Assembly (NCBI RefSeq): GCF_947504105.1 | Contig: NZ_CANNGP010000032.1 | Span: forward strand, 1-53,253 | Direction: 5' to 3' | DNA length: 53,253 nt | Source: an uncultured Tateyamaria sp. | GTDB lineage: Bacteria > Pseudomonadota > Alphaproteobacteria > Rhodobacterales > Rhodobacteraceae | Part shown: positions 1-7,205 of the stretch, piece after piece | Position numbering within the stretch: the stretch's first letter is position 1 | Layout of the letters: the number at the start of each line of letters is the position of its first letter | Translations under genes and position numbers: made by a program | Notes under the pieces: model-generated | Databases searched by the model: none | The model's input: the letters and a program-made list of their open reading frames with translations, nothing else | What the model was told of the DNA's origin: nothing

Positions 1-30
1 TTCTTCATTCTGGATCGTCACTTTCATCAT
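1..30 (-). CDS. start of a minus-strand gene cut by the window edge
   Basis: Reading leftwards, an ATG at 30 (or the next one at 27) opens the frame MMKVTIQNEE and runs off the window. A good ribosome binding site (AAGGTGG on the minus strand, 36-42) stands 5 bases upstream, which is the main reason to call it. It would be divergent from the small gene that starts near 93. Only ten codons are visible, so no family can be named and the call may be wrong. Confidence 0.35.
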   Translation of the reverse strand, partial: MMKVTIQNEE

Positions 31-92
31 GCGATCCACCTTAACGACCGGTCCGAAATTCCGCGACCACCTCTGATTACAAAAGAGTTTTG

Positions 93-362
93 ATGGTGTT
101 CACTAGATCGGACGTTGGTGACGTGCCTGTGGGACGTCCTTCTGGTGAACGAGTGCTGATTGAAGAGGTTTCAGAAAAGCCACTAGCCTTGACCTATGGC
201 TCAGAGCTCGCGGAAGAGAGGATAAAACACGAAATTCGTGAGAGTGACGCAAACATCTTCAAAAAAGGATTTAACGTCGACGTGCGCGTGCAAACCTCGG
301 GTGGACGTCCTGTCGCTTATTCGATCATGGAAGTGCACAGCGTTATTGAATTACCTGAATAA
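93..362 (+). CDS. small hypothetical protein, 89 aa
   Basis: I do not recognise this protein. It is a charged, probably soluble polypeptide of 89 residues with no signal peptide or membrane segment. ATG at 93 is preferred over a TTG at 90; a weak purine run (AAAAGAG, 81-87) could act as ribosome binding site. The segment is less GC-rich than the operons further right, which fits an accessory region. It is followed within 21 bases by the REP-like 15-mer that covers the end of the convergent transposase gene. It could be spurious, but the codon use looks coding. Confidence 0.5.
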   Translation: MVFTRSDVGDVPVGRPSGERVLIEEVSEKPLALTYGSELAEERIKHEIRESDANIFKKGFNVDVRVQTSGGRPVAYSIMEVHSVIELPE

Positions 363-382
363 TCTCATCACACCGCCTGAGT

Positions 383-397
383 GAAACCCCGCCCTAC
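383..397. repeat. REP-like 15-mer, left copy
   Basis: The sequence GAAACCCCGCCCTAC at 383-397 recurs exactly at 1069-1083 in the same orientation, and with two mismatches at 720-734. The CTA inside it (394-396) is the stop codon of the transposase read on the minus strand, so the repeat reaches into the gene end. Flanking by such short repeats is typical of REP-associated tyrosine transposases. Confidence 0.7.
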
Positions 398-1008
398 AAA
401 ACCAAACCCATCCCCACCCGAAACCGCGCATCCCAATGCACTCTCGAATATGCCCAATCCTCGGGCCGTTCCACAAACCCATGCTTCACCGGGGGCTCCG
501 CCCGTTCGCGGCTGAAACGGTCCCCCGGACCGTTTCCAAGACGCCGCTCACTCCAACAATACCGCACATGGGCGATGTAATCGGCCTCATCTCGAATGTG
601 ATGCTCCCAAAACCGCCTCTGCCAAACCCCTGCATCCCCCTTCGCGATCTTGCTTGCCGAACGCCGTAGGGTGGGGTTCCACACCACTGCATGTCCCAAC
701 CGTTTGGCCTCGGTGGGTTGAAAACCCACCCTACCGTTGTCGCGAACGGTTCGCGTAAACCGCGCCTTGATCGCGCCCCATCGCGTTGAATAGTCCCGGT
801 CTCCGACGGGCAACGTCCAAACGCAATGCAAATGGTCTGGCAACACCACCCACGCATCAATATGAAATGGACGTTCGGCCTTGGTGCTTCGCACGGCGTC
901 GCGCAATGCATCAATCTCATCTACCAAAACCGTCCGACCACGCTGCGCCAAGGCGACGGTGAAGAAGATGGACGCTCCGGTGATCTTGGGTCGGCGGTAA
1001 TTTGGCAA
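394..1008 (-). CDS. REP-associated tyrosine transposase (RAYT), with palindromic inserts
   Basis: This is a single-strand Y1-type transposase of the IS200/RAYT class, 204 aa. It starts at TTG 1008; the N-terminus MPNYRRP fits the family. The HUH metal site is PDHLH near residues 57-61, and the conserved segment GVWQRRFWEHHIRDEADY leads to the presumed catalytic tyrosine in HVRYCW near 150. RAYTs nick and mobilise REP palindromes in their own genome. Two stretches do not fit the family: residues about 92-115 (664-735) and about 153-172 (493-552). Each contains a strong inverted repeat and keeps the frame. The second falls directly after the catalytic tyrosine helix and splits the usual WxNPVKHG motif, so activity is doubtful. 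REP-like 15-mers flank the gene. Confidence 0.85.
   Translation of the reverse strand: MPNYRRPKITGASIFFTVALAQRGRTVLVDEIDALRDAVRSTKAERPFHIDAWVVLPDHLHCVWTLPVGDRDYSTRWGAIKARFTRTVRDNGRVGFQPTEAKRLGHAVVWNPTLRRSASKIAKGDAGVWQRRFWEHHIRDEADYIAHVRYCWSERRLGNGPGDRFSRERAEPPVKHGFVERPEDWAYSRVHWDARFRVGMGLVL
514..536. repeat. perfect 10-bp palindrome inside the transposase gene
   Basis: GAAACGGTCC at 514-523 pairs with GGACCGTTTC at 527-536 around a 3-base loop. It lies in the part of the transposase (493-552) that interrupts the conserved NPVKHG motif and looks like an inserted REP-type element that kept the reading frame. Confidence 0.7.
666..734. repeat. paired REP-like palindrome inside the transposase gene
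   Basis: The segment opens with GTAGGGTGGGGTT (666-678) and closes with the near-reverse-complement AACCCACCCTAC (723-734). The right half contains a perfect hairpin (GGTGGGTT 712-719, loop GAA, AACCCACC 723-730). The right arm matches the 15-mers that flank the gene, so the insert belongs to the same repeat family. It is 72 bases (24 codons) long and in frame. Confidence 0.75.
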
Positions 1009-1068
1009 GGGTAATCATGCGCGGGTCATGGTTAACGGTATTTGAACTCCAACCGGCGACGGCGCGTC

Positions 1069-1083
1069 GAAACCCCGCCCTAC
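1069..1083. repeat. REP-like 15-mer, right copy
   Basis: Exact copy of the 15-mer at 383-397 in the same orientation, about 60 bases upstream of the transposase start codon. The two copies bracket the gene as in a mobile RAYT/REP unit. Confidence 0.7.
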
Positions 1084-1135
1084 GACACCATTCCTGACCA
1101 AACCTAACCCCCTAGCACCCCTACACATTCCCGCC

Positions 1136-1190
1136 TTATCCCCAGCTTCTCCACAAGAAATCCACAAGCGATATCAACAACTTATCCCCA
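1136..1190. promoter_or_regulatory. cluster of DnaA-box-like nonamers
   Basis: Four 9-mers close to the DnaA box TTATCCACA lie within 55 bases in one orientation: TTATCCCCA at 1136-1144, TTCTCCACA at 1147-1155, AAATCCACA at 1158-1166 and TTATCCCCA at 1182-1190. Each has one or two mismatches. The cluster is in a non-coding gap and could bind DnaA, but no replication genes or clear AT-rich unwinding region are nearby, so an origin is not claimed. Confidence 0.35.
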
Positions 1191-1751
1191 GGAAATTTCG
1201 CAAAAGCGTCATTTTTCCTTTGCGCGACTCACCCATCCTGGCCCAACCTCTCCTTACCGGCGCAGAGTTCTTCGAACAAAGCGGTGGCCGCAAAGGCCCC
1301 GGAGGCAACGGGATGATCAGGACGGACCGCAAGGTTTAGCTTGGACATCAACGGGCAACCGGATGCAGGTCGGATCGTGTGGCCCTGAAAGGGGTGTGAC
1401 GAAAGGGCGGTGTCAGCAGGGTTGATGCGAGAGGCGGTTTGACTTCGGTCAGGCAGTCTCGGCGAACGGCGGTAACGCCACGAGCAAGCTGGGCCAACAT
1501 GTCGCCCTCTGGGGGGATGATGAGGTTCAACGAGGCGTCAGGGTGTGCCCTCGGGCACTGCACGGATTTCGGTTCGCGCACCTGGCGCCTTTTCGTTGTC
1601 TGACCCGTGCCCGGCCACCTGCGTGCGCCCTCGCTTTCGGCGTCCTGAACATATATTCAAGCATCAACGCTCCGCACAGTTTGACCGACATCAATGCGTG
1701 CATCCAACCGCTCGTGCACACTGTCCCAAACGCAACCAACGGAGTCACCCC

Positions 1752-1943
1752 ATGCAGCACTTCATGCTGTTCTTTGCCCTGCACATCTTCATCGGGTCCA
1801 CCATGGCGGGCGCGGGCGTCATCGCCGCCTTGTCGATGGGCTATGGCGGGGCCAGTCCCATATTGATCGCAGCGGCCATCGGCTTTGCCGCCGCATTTCC
1901 TGTCACATGGCTGGTGCAGCGCCGGATCGTTGGCACGGGCTGA
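1752..1943 (+). CDS. small two-helix membrane protein, 63 aa
   Basis: This 63-residue protein is almost entirely two hydrophobic helices (about residues 4-32 and 36-55) joined by a short YGGAS turn, ending in a basic tail (VQRRIVGTG). Small proteins of this look are common in Rhodobacterales and are often mislabelled CTP synthetase in databases; nothing here supports that enzyme. Start ATG 1752 has a ribosome binding site (CGGAG, 1739-1743) at good spacing; longer upstream frames have no such signal. It converges with the Phd-like gene 7 bases downstream. Function unknown, located in the inner membrane. Confidence 0.75.
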   Translation: MQHFMLFFALHIFIGSTMAGAGVIAALSMGYGGASPILIAAAIGFAAAFPVTWLVQRRIVGTG

Positions 1944-1950
1944 GCGCGCC

Positions 1951-2331
1951 TCAGTCCTCCCCATACATCGCCGCAATCTCCTGCGCCCGCAGCACCCGCG
2001 GATCGACATCTGCCGCCCCCTTGCCCGTGTGTCCTAACGGGGGATAGCCGCGTTCGTGCGTGATCACCGGCGTTGACCGCCAGGTGCCCCGCGCCTCGAT
2101 GGCTGACACCATCCGGCTGTGGTCGATCTGTGCCCTGTGCAGCGCTTCCTGGACGTTCAGGCCGATGGCCTTGTGCAGGATCGCTTCGTCCCGCATCGGG
2201 ATGATCACGGCGCGGGGTTTGCCGTGAAAGGTCAGCCACAGATGCCCCATCTCTTCGTAGACGAATTTCAGCTCGTGCCGCCCATGCCGCCGCAGGTCGC
2301 TGAAAGAAATTTGCCGAATTTCGGTTGCCAC
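1951..2331 (-). CDS. Phd/YefM-like protein without a visible toxin
   Basis: The first 60 residues match the Phd/YefM antitoxin pattern: IRQISFSDLRRH near the start, then LWLTFHGKPRAVIIPMRD, the strand-turn-strand followed by a helix. Such antitoxins bind operator DNA with this domain and neutralise a toxin with the C-terminus. The remaining 65 residues (to GED at the end) are not a standard antitoxin tail. No toxin-sized gene lies in the expected position on the same strand: downstream is the convergent membrane-protein gene, upstream is a terminator. It may be an orphan regulator rather than half of a toxin-antitoxin pair. Confidence 0.65.
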   Translation of the reverse strand: MATEIRQISFSDLRRHGRHELKFVYEEMGHLWLTFHGKPRAVIIPMRDEAILHKAIGLNVQEALHRAQIDHSRMVSAIEARGTWRSTPVITHERGYPPLGHTGKGAADVDPRVLRAQEIAAMYGED

Positions 2332-2396
2332 GGTGACGCACCTTTCCTTGCCCAGACCAAAATGCGCAGTTTTCGGCCGAAAATGTGCAGTTCATC

Positions 2397-2430
2397 AAAA
2401 ACGGCCCCGAAACTGCTGTTTGGGGCCGTC
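2397..2430 (-). terminator. Rho-independent terminator for the PA14-like gene
   Basis: Read on the minus strand, ACGGCCCC (2429-2422) pairs with GGGGCCGT (2408-2401), with an inner AAAC/GTTT extension, and is followed directly by five T (2401-2397). This is a canonical intrinsic terminator about 100 bases beyond the stop of the minus-strand gene at 2533, and it isolates that gene from the Phd-like gene. Confidence 0.75.
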
Positions 2431-2532
2431 TGAAAATGTGCAATTTCGGGCCGAAACATCGCGGTTTTGACCCTAAGGGGCGGGGCTGAGGCCCGGGTGA
2501 ACGCACCGTCCGGTGCGCACACGCCGCCTTAA

Positions 2533-3096
2533 CTAGTGCCCAAAGGCCGCGTCCGGCATCCACTCCGGCGCGCCTTGCCCGGCCCGCATGTGCAGACAGG
2601 CTGTGCCCGCACGCTGAAAATAGGTGATATCGACGGGGTACCAGCCCGCCTGCGGCACCTCGACCTGCACGGCCCGCGTTTCAAAGCATTTCTGGCGGCC
2701 ATCAAAGTACCCCACGGTCTGCCCGCCGACCTTGGCGTCGAGGCCATCATTTGTAAGGAAATCAATGTTGTAGGTGCCGGGCGCGTCGAACTTCACATAG
2801 CCCGAGATGCCCGCCACCACGTTGTGCGCCTGCTTCGCGGTCAGTGTGTTGTCGCCGTCCAGCGTGTCGCGGTAGTCCAGACCACTCAGCGCTGGACCGG
2901 CCTTGGCCCGTTTGAGGGCGCGGTTGGCCTGATTTAAGCTTTTAACATCAGGGGGATAGGCGTATTCTACCGCCAGACCCTGCTTTAGTCCGCTTGGCTG
3001 CGGATTGGCTGGCGTCAGTTTGAGGGGGGCTGCAAGGGTGGCTGTCGCCAACACGATTGTTGTGGCGGCCAGAGCGGCCGTCTTGAACATCTTCAT
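2533..3096 (-). CDS. secreted PA14-domain-like protein, 187 aa
   Basis: The protein begins with a signal peptide (about residues 1-21, ending TLAAP) and is likely periplasmic or exported. Residues about 85-180 resemble a PA14 beta-barrel: GYVKFDAPGTYNIDFLTND, then GLDAKVGGQTVGYFDGR, and later VPQAGWYPVDITYFQR. PA14 domains bind glycans or act as adhesion modules. There is no catalytic domain. Start ATG 3096 is chosen because it has a GGGAG ribosome binding site and opens the signal peptide; a longer frame upstream would bury it. It is a single-gene unit with its own terminator, downstream of the glycosyltransferase operon. The PA14 assignment is by pattern only. Confidence 0.7.
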   Translation of the reverse strand: MKMFKTAALAATTIVLATATLAAPLKLTPANPQPSGLKQGLAVEYAYPPDVKSLNQANRALKRAKAGPALSGLDYRDTLDGDNTLTAKQAHNVVAGISGYVKFDAPGTYNIDFLTNDGLDAKVGGQTVGYFDGRQKCFETRAVQVEVPQAGWYPVDITYFQRAGTACLHMRAGQGAPEWMPDAAFGH

Positions 3097-3214
3097 TTGA
3101 TACTCCCGTTGGTCCCGACCGCTTTTGGCGCGGCCTTGAATCAGCACGACCTTAAAAGGCCTTGTCCGTGGCTGACAACAGCATGGGCGGAATCGTGATC
3201 AAAATGGCCCATGC

Positions 3215-3694
3215 CTACACGGCACGGTAGAAAAGATACCGATCGGGAGCGATTGTGTCGGGTCCGCAGATCTGTTCCAAGCCAACAAGAGGCTGTTGTG
3301 ACAGGATCAAACCGCCGGGTTGCATGACTGTGGCGATCAGGGGGCTCAGGCGCTGCCCTTCTGCGACGTCCTTTTCCTTGATCCCATAACCAAAGTCATA
3401 ATGTGCGAGTGCCATCTTGTGTCCGTCCCGCGCCAATTGGGCCAGCATGGGTTCTGCCTCACCCTCCAGGAAGTCCTCGGCCGGCGGGATGCAGCTGGGG
3501 TGACAGTTCAGCATACGATCGATCACCCAGATGCGGCGGTCGGGCAGTTCCTGCCGCAGGTGGTCATAGGTGCGGCCATTGCCAAGCCCCATTTCCAACA
3601 CGTCGCCGTCCAGTCGTGCAATCTTTTCCGCGGCCCAGTTGATTCCATCGATTTGCGCGCTCAGCCGCCGCCGCATCGATTCCAGTCTGCTCAT
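3215..3694 (-). CDS. small class I SAM-dependent methyltransferase
   Basis: A 159-residue protein of the compact SAM methyltransferase family that seems specific to alphaproteobacteria (PF12692 type). The SAM-binding loop is VLEMGLGNGRTYDHL near residues 32-46, followed by DRRIWVIDR for the ribose-binding acidic strand. It is the last gene of the seven-gene glycosyltransferase operon and starts in an ATGA overlap (3691-3694) with the deacetylase gene, so the two are translationally coupled. A second member of the same family lies alone at 21539-22036. The substrate is unknown; by context it may methylate a sugar or glycolipid made by the operon. Confidence 0.8.
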   Translation of the reverse strand: MSRLESMRRRLSAQIDGINWAAEKIARLDGDVLEMGLGNGRTYDHLRQELPDRRIWVIDRMLNCHPSCIPPAEDFLEGEAEPMLAQLARDGHKMALAHYDFGYGIKEKDVAEGQRLSPLIATVMQPGGLILSQQPLVGLEQICGPDTIAPDRYLFYRAV

Positions 3695-4437
3695 GTAGTT
3701 GTCTCCATCGTCCACGGCGTTGCGCCGCCAGACAGCATTTCGTTTAGGAAGCCTTGGGCAAACGCCCAGATCGCAGGTGTATGAACAAGGTGATGGGTCA
3801 AAAGGCCGAATGGTTCCTGTGCGTCTTCGGCCCCGTGCCGCCGTGCGGACAGGTGTGCGACAGCAGTCGCCACCAACGTGTCTGGCGAGACAAGGTCGCG
3901 TGTGCCCTTCCACCAGATCGGGTCAATATGAGTGTTGATTTGCATAAGCCCGTGGGCGGCGTTGGCGTTTTTGCGCGGCCCAAAGGTGGACAGGGCCGTG
4001 AACCCCTGATCGCTCAGCGTTGGAAGCAACGTATCCCGGACCCGGTTCCATGGCGGAACAAACATGTGCCTCAACCGTGCGTCGAACAGATCATGCATGC
4101 GGGACAGACCACGTGCGCTGTCGCTGGCCATGTCGGATCGGCCCGTCAAGAACTCGTTCTTTTTCTCTCCCGGAGCACTATGATCCTGATGCGTCCATCC
4201 GTGTACGACCGGGATCAATCTCGTGCCATCCACATGCCCCACCAAATCGTCTGTCGCATGTGCCGGTATGATCGCAAGATGCACTGACAACTCAACGGCC
4301 TCGGACAATGTCGTCAACTGATCAAGCGCTGCCGTGGGGGCAATGGCATCGTCGTCCCGCCACCAGAACGGCACTGGCTGTCCGTCGCGCCGACATGCGG
4401 CCAGTTCGGTCCGCAGGGGTGTCCAATCAATTTGCAT
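3691..4437 (-). CDS. polysaccharide deacetylase family (NodB-like) protein
   Basis: The 248-residue protein carries the hallmarks of the NodB fold: an acidic motif PFWWRDDDA near residues 23-31, HGWTHQDH near 79-86 for the metal histidines, and PPWNR near 150. NodB-type enzymes remove N- or O-acetyl groups from sugars such as GlcNAc. No signal peptide is present, so it would act in the cytoplasm, on an intermediate rather than on finished wall polymer. It overlaps the upstream glycosyltransferase gene by 11 bases and the downstream methyltransferase by 4, in a single transcription unit. The family is diverged, and activity is inferred. Confidence 0.8.
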   Translation of the reverse strand: MQIDWTPLRTELAACRRDGQPVPFWWRDDDAIAPTAALDQLTTLSEAVELSVHLAIIPAHATDDLVGHVDGTRLIPVVHGWTHQDHSAPGEKKNEFLTGRSDMASDSARGLSRMHDLFDARLRHMFVPPWNRVRDTLLPTLSDQGFTALSTFGPRKNANAAHGLMQINTHIDPIWWKGTRDLVSPDTLVATAVAHLSARRHGAEDAQEPFGLLTHHLVHTPAIWAFAQGFLNEMLSGGATPWTMETTT

Positions 4438-5563
4438 ATGACCTCTTTGCCAACAGGGCGTGCACTATATCGACGCTTTGTCTGGCGCCATCCATGCCCG
4501 TTGTTCTGGGAGATCGGTGGTTCTGTTGCACCAGTCCGCTCAGGGCATGTGCCAAGGTTGATCCGGACAGGTCCGCCTGCCGCAGCACGGACACAGCGGG
4601 CAGTGCGGCCAAGGCATCCGCGCGCAAACCCTGTTCGACCTCGCCGCCGTCGTCAAAGGGGATAAAGATGGCCGGAACGCCGGTTTGCAAGACATCGAGG
4701 GCTGTGTTGTATCCACACATCGACACTGATGCGGTGGCCGCAGCCAGCAGATCGCGAAAGTCAGCGCGCGGCCCTTCGACCGTCACGTTGGCAGGGGCGC
4801 GATCGGTCCACAGGGTGCTACGTGTGTTGCCACCGCCAACAAGGAATCGCCAAGGCCGCCCGGGATCCAGTTCGGCAGCGGCGCATGCGGTCTCAAACAC
4901 CTTGTCGCCAACTGCGCCACCGCCTGCGCTGACGAGGATTTCATAATTGGACGGGACGTCCGTGTCTGGCGCTGGTGGGGCGACAAAGCCTGTATAGCGC
5001 AGTTTGCGCTGCAACATGTCAGACACGGGCCAACTGTTTTCCAGCGGAACGACCTCAGGGTCAGAGTGGACGAGGACCGCGTCATAGAAACGATTCACAA
5101 GCTGATCTGCAAAGGCGGCCTTGGCTGGCTTGGACGGTGGGGCAAGGATATCCCGAATGGACGACAGGATCAGGGGGCGGGATGGCAGGCCATCAGATGC
5201 TTCAAGCAAGGCCTGAAACTCTGCCTTCAGGGTGCGGCGCCCAAACGGAAACAGTTCGGTGATCAGAACGTCAGGTGTCTGCTCTTTGAGGTGGTCGACA
5301 AGTATTGTCTGCCGCGCCGCCAGATAGGCGTCACTTGCAACGTCGCCCGTTTCGGTCAGCAGTGTTAAAAAATCAGTGCCGTTGGATTGCAATGGCGGCA
5401 ATTGGACAAGGCTCAGCCCCGTGCTGTCAAAGTGGGGAACGGGTTTGCCCCCGCTGACAATGGTAACCGCGTCTCCCGCCTCAACAAAGGCCCGCCCCAG
5501 TGTCAGTGCACGTGCAAGATGCCCGGTGCCCAGCAGATGCGTGACAACAATCGTGACCTGCAT
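4427..5563 (-). CDS. GT-B glycosyltransferase, MurG/GT28-like
   Basis: This 378-residue protein has a two-lobed GT-B plan. The N-terminal lobe opens MQVTIVVTHLLGTGHLARAL, the glycine-rich acceptor loop. The C-terminal lobe has EILVSAGGGAVGDKVFE and later CGYNTALDVL followed by GVPAIFIPFDDGGEVEQ, the donor-nucleotide region of the GT28/MurG type. Start ATG 5563 is chosen because it begins the fold and forms a TGATG junction with the upstream phosphatase; a much longer frame reaching 5920 would overlap that gene. It resembles the operon's first gene in layout. Donor and acceptor sugars are unknown. Confidence 0.85.
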   Translation of the reverse strand: MQVTIVVTHLLGTGHLARALTLGRAFVEAGDAVTIVSGGKPVPHFDSTGLSLVQLPPLQSNGTDFLTLLTETGDVASDAYLAARQTILVDHLKEQTPDVLITELFPFGRRTLKAEFQALLEASDGLPSRPLILSSIRDILAPPSKPAKAAFADQLVNRFYDAVLVHSDPEVVPLENSWPVSDMLQRKLRYTGFVAPPAPDTDVPSNYEILVSAGGGAVGDKVFETACAAAELDPGRPWRFLVGGGNTRSTLWTDRAPANVTVEGPRADFRDLLAAATASVSMCGYNTALDVLQTGVPAIFIPFDDGGEVEQGLRADALAALPAVSVLRQADLSGSTLAHALSGLVQQNHRSPRTTGMDGARQSVDIVHALLAKRSYAN

Positions 5564-6141
5564 CAACGCTGCTCCAATCTTTGGGTGTCGGGCCGCAGCG
5601 TCAGCGCGCCGTTGTCGACCTCCAGCACAAACAAGCGGTTGCGCTTGATGCGAAACGGGGCAGGTCCGGCAAAGTCCCAGCCGGTTGCCATGGCCATCAA
5701 TACGCGCATCGTGCCGATGTGGCACACAGCGACGGTGTCGCGGGTCAATGCATCCAGCCATGGTTGCAAGCGTCCGCGCAGACTGTCCGGCGTTTCGCCA
5801 CCCGGTGGACAATAGTGCCACCCCCAGTCTTCGATATGGCGGAACCCGCTGTTTACATCGGCTGACAGATCCGCGCCGTGGCATCCTTCCCAATCCCCCC
5901 AGTTCATCTCGATCAAGCAAGGTTCGATGTGCGGCGCACGACCTGCCACCAGAGCGGCGGTTTCCGTGGCGCGGGCCAATGGGCTCGACACCAGATCGTC
6001 AGTGCTGAAGTCATCTGGCAGACGGAAACCGGACAGGTCACGGCGCGCGATGTCATCAAGGGGAATATCGCTGCGCCCCTGCAGGCGCCCCTCGCGGTTC
6101 CAGGCGGTGTGACCATGGCGCAAAAGGGCGAGGCGGATCAT
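5563..6141 (-). CDS. histidine phosphatase family protein
   Basis: A 192-residue member of the phosphoglycerate-mutase-like histidine phosphatases. The catalytic RHG triad is at residues 8-10, SSPLARATETA near 53-63 supplies the second arginine, EMNWGDWEG near 80-88 the acid, and VCHIGTMRVL near 140 the second histidine. Such enzymes remove phosphate from small molecules (for example alpha-ribazole phosphate or sugar phosphates). In this operon it may dephosphorylate a sugar or polyol phosphate intermediate. It joins the upstream glycosyltransferase by ATGA (6138-6141) and the downstream one by TGATG. Confidence 0.85.
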   Translation of the reverse strand: MIRLALLRHGHTAWNREGRLQGRSDIPLDDIARRDLSGFRLPDDFSTDDLVSSPLARATETAALVAGRAPHIEPCLIEMNWGDWEGCHGADLSADVNSGFRHIEDWGWHYCPPGGETPDSLRGRLQPWLDALTRDTVAVCHIGTMRVLMAMATGWDFAGPAPFRIKRNRLFVLEVDNGALTLRPDTQRLEQR

Positions 6142-7205
6142 GTCATGCCCTTGATTGCTGTGCGCAATGTGGCTGCGGCAGCGGGCAGTAGGTGCTGTTG
6201 GGAGACGCGCGCACGTGCTTGCGTGCCCAGGTGTTTGAGGGCTGCCCGATCGGTCAACATATCGGTCAGCCGCGCGGCCATGGCATGCGGACCGTCTGAA
6301 ACTGCAGGCTGCATGCCCGCAACCACGTCGCGCACCCCGGGCCGGTCCTGCGCGACAACTGGCAGACCGGTTGCCTGTGCCTCAAGATAGGCATAGCCGA
6401 ACGCTTCGTTCACGCCGGGCCAGAACAACAGGCGGGCCCTTTCATAGTGCTGTTGCAGCTCTTCGGCGGGTAAGGCGCCCAGCATGCGAACTCGTGCGCC
6501 AAAGGGGGCCATCAACCGCGTCACCTCTGCTTCGGCGGGGCCGTCGCCCGCAATGGTCAGTTGCCAATCCAGCCCAGCGTCCAGCAGTGCCAGCGTGTCA
6601 GCAATCAGCGTGTAAGAGCCAAGCTTGTCTCCGCCCCGCATCATGCCGACGCTCAGCATCCCGCCGTTATAGTCGGATTGCGTGGGCAAGTCGGCGCGAT
6701 CAAGGAATGGGCGCAGATGTGTCAAAACCTGACCCGTAGGCGCATCGCGGCGCAGCGTTTCGGCATCACGCCCGGTCACATAAAAAATGGTGTGGGCCTG
6801 ATCACTGGCGGCCTCGGCAGCCTCGGCAAACCGTGCCCACGGGCCCGTCAAGCGTTTGCGCGCACGGGTGCTTTCCACCTGCACATAAGGAATGTCCAAG
6901 GCGCGGGCGACAGCCGGGCCGATCAAGTCCGGGGCCTTGTAATAGTTGTGATAGGTCAGCCAGCACCGCCATGTTCTGGCCCCGGGGCCAGAGACGATGC
7001 GCGTTACCTCTGTATCTGCTTGCTTGATCAGTTCGGTCTGCGCTGCAGTGTCGCCGGTCCGGTCATAAATGCGCAGGTCCGACGCCACCGTGATTGGAAA
7101 CTCGGCGTACTCCAATGCCTTGATCAGCGCGCGGGCCATGGTCCGGTCACCCGATGGCACCGGATGATCAGGCGCCTTGAGCGGAGCATAGAACGCGACG
7201 GTCAC
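6138..7205 (-). CDS. GT4-family glycosyltransferase
   Basis: The protein (355 aa) is a GT-B enzyme of family GT4. Its C-terminal lobe has LSVGMMRGGDKLGSY, WQLTIAGDGPAE near residues 215-226, and the retaining-transferase motif EAFGYAYLE (an E-x7-E) followed by GLPVVAQDRPGVRDVV. The start is GTG 7205, forming a GTGA overlap with the upstream GT4 gene; no better start lies inside. It is cytoplasmic or peripheral at the inner membrane. It is the third gene of the operon, and the sugar it transfers is unknown. Confidence 0.87.
   Translation of the reverse strand: MTVAFYAPLKAPDHPVPSGDRTMARALIKALEYAEFPITVASDLRIYDRTGDTAAQTELIKQADTEVTRIVSGPGARTWRCWLTYHNYYKAPDLIGPAVARALDIPYVQVESTRARKRLTGPWARFAEAAEAASDQAHTIFYVTGRDAETLRRDAPTGQVLTHLRPFLDRADLPTQSDYNGGMLSVGMMRGGDKLGSYTLIADTLALLDAGLDWQLTIAGDGPAEAEVTRLMAPFGARVRMLGALPAEELQQHYERARLLFWPGVNEAFGYAYLEAQATGLPVVAQDRPGVRDVVAGMQPAVSDGPHAMAARLTDMLTDRAALKHLGTQARARVSQQHLLPAAAATLRTAIKGMT

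Larger units (their letters stand above)
1009..1751. other. gene-free interval with motifs and a possible coding relic
   Basis: No convincing gene was found in these 743 bases. From left to right it holds the right REP-like 15-mer (1069-1083), a DnaA-box-like cluster (1136-1190), and then GC-rich sequence. On the plus strand, a frame from about 1340 through 1560 reads like protein and has a single in-frame TGA at 1423-1425. Its later part contains NGGNATSKLG, which faintly recalls short reading frames seen near group II introns; I could not verify this. The last 100 bases are the leader of the small membrane-protein gene. Confidence 0.4.

Noticed and set aside
1136-1190. Chromosomal origin of replication
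   Set aside because: Only degenerate DnaA boxes are present, without an AT-rich unwinding region or replication genes nearby.
1752-1943. CTP synthetase
   Set aside because: The name is sometimes attached to similar small proteins, but 63 residues of two membrane helices cannot be this enzyme.
5564-5920. N-terminal extension of the MurG-like glycosyltransferase
   Set aside because: The extra residues lie inside the phosphatase gene and lack homology; ATG 5563 starts the fold and has the TGATG junction.
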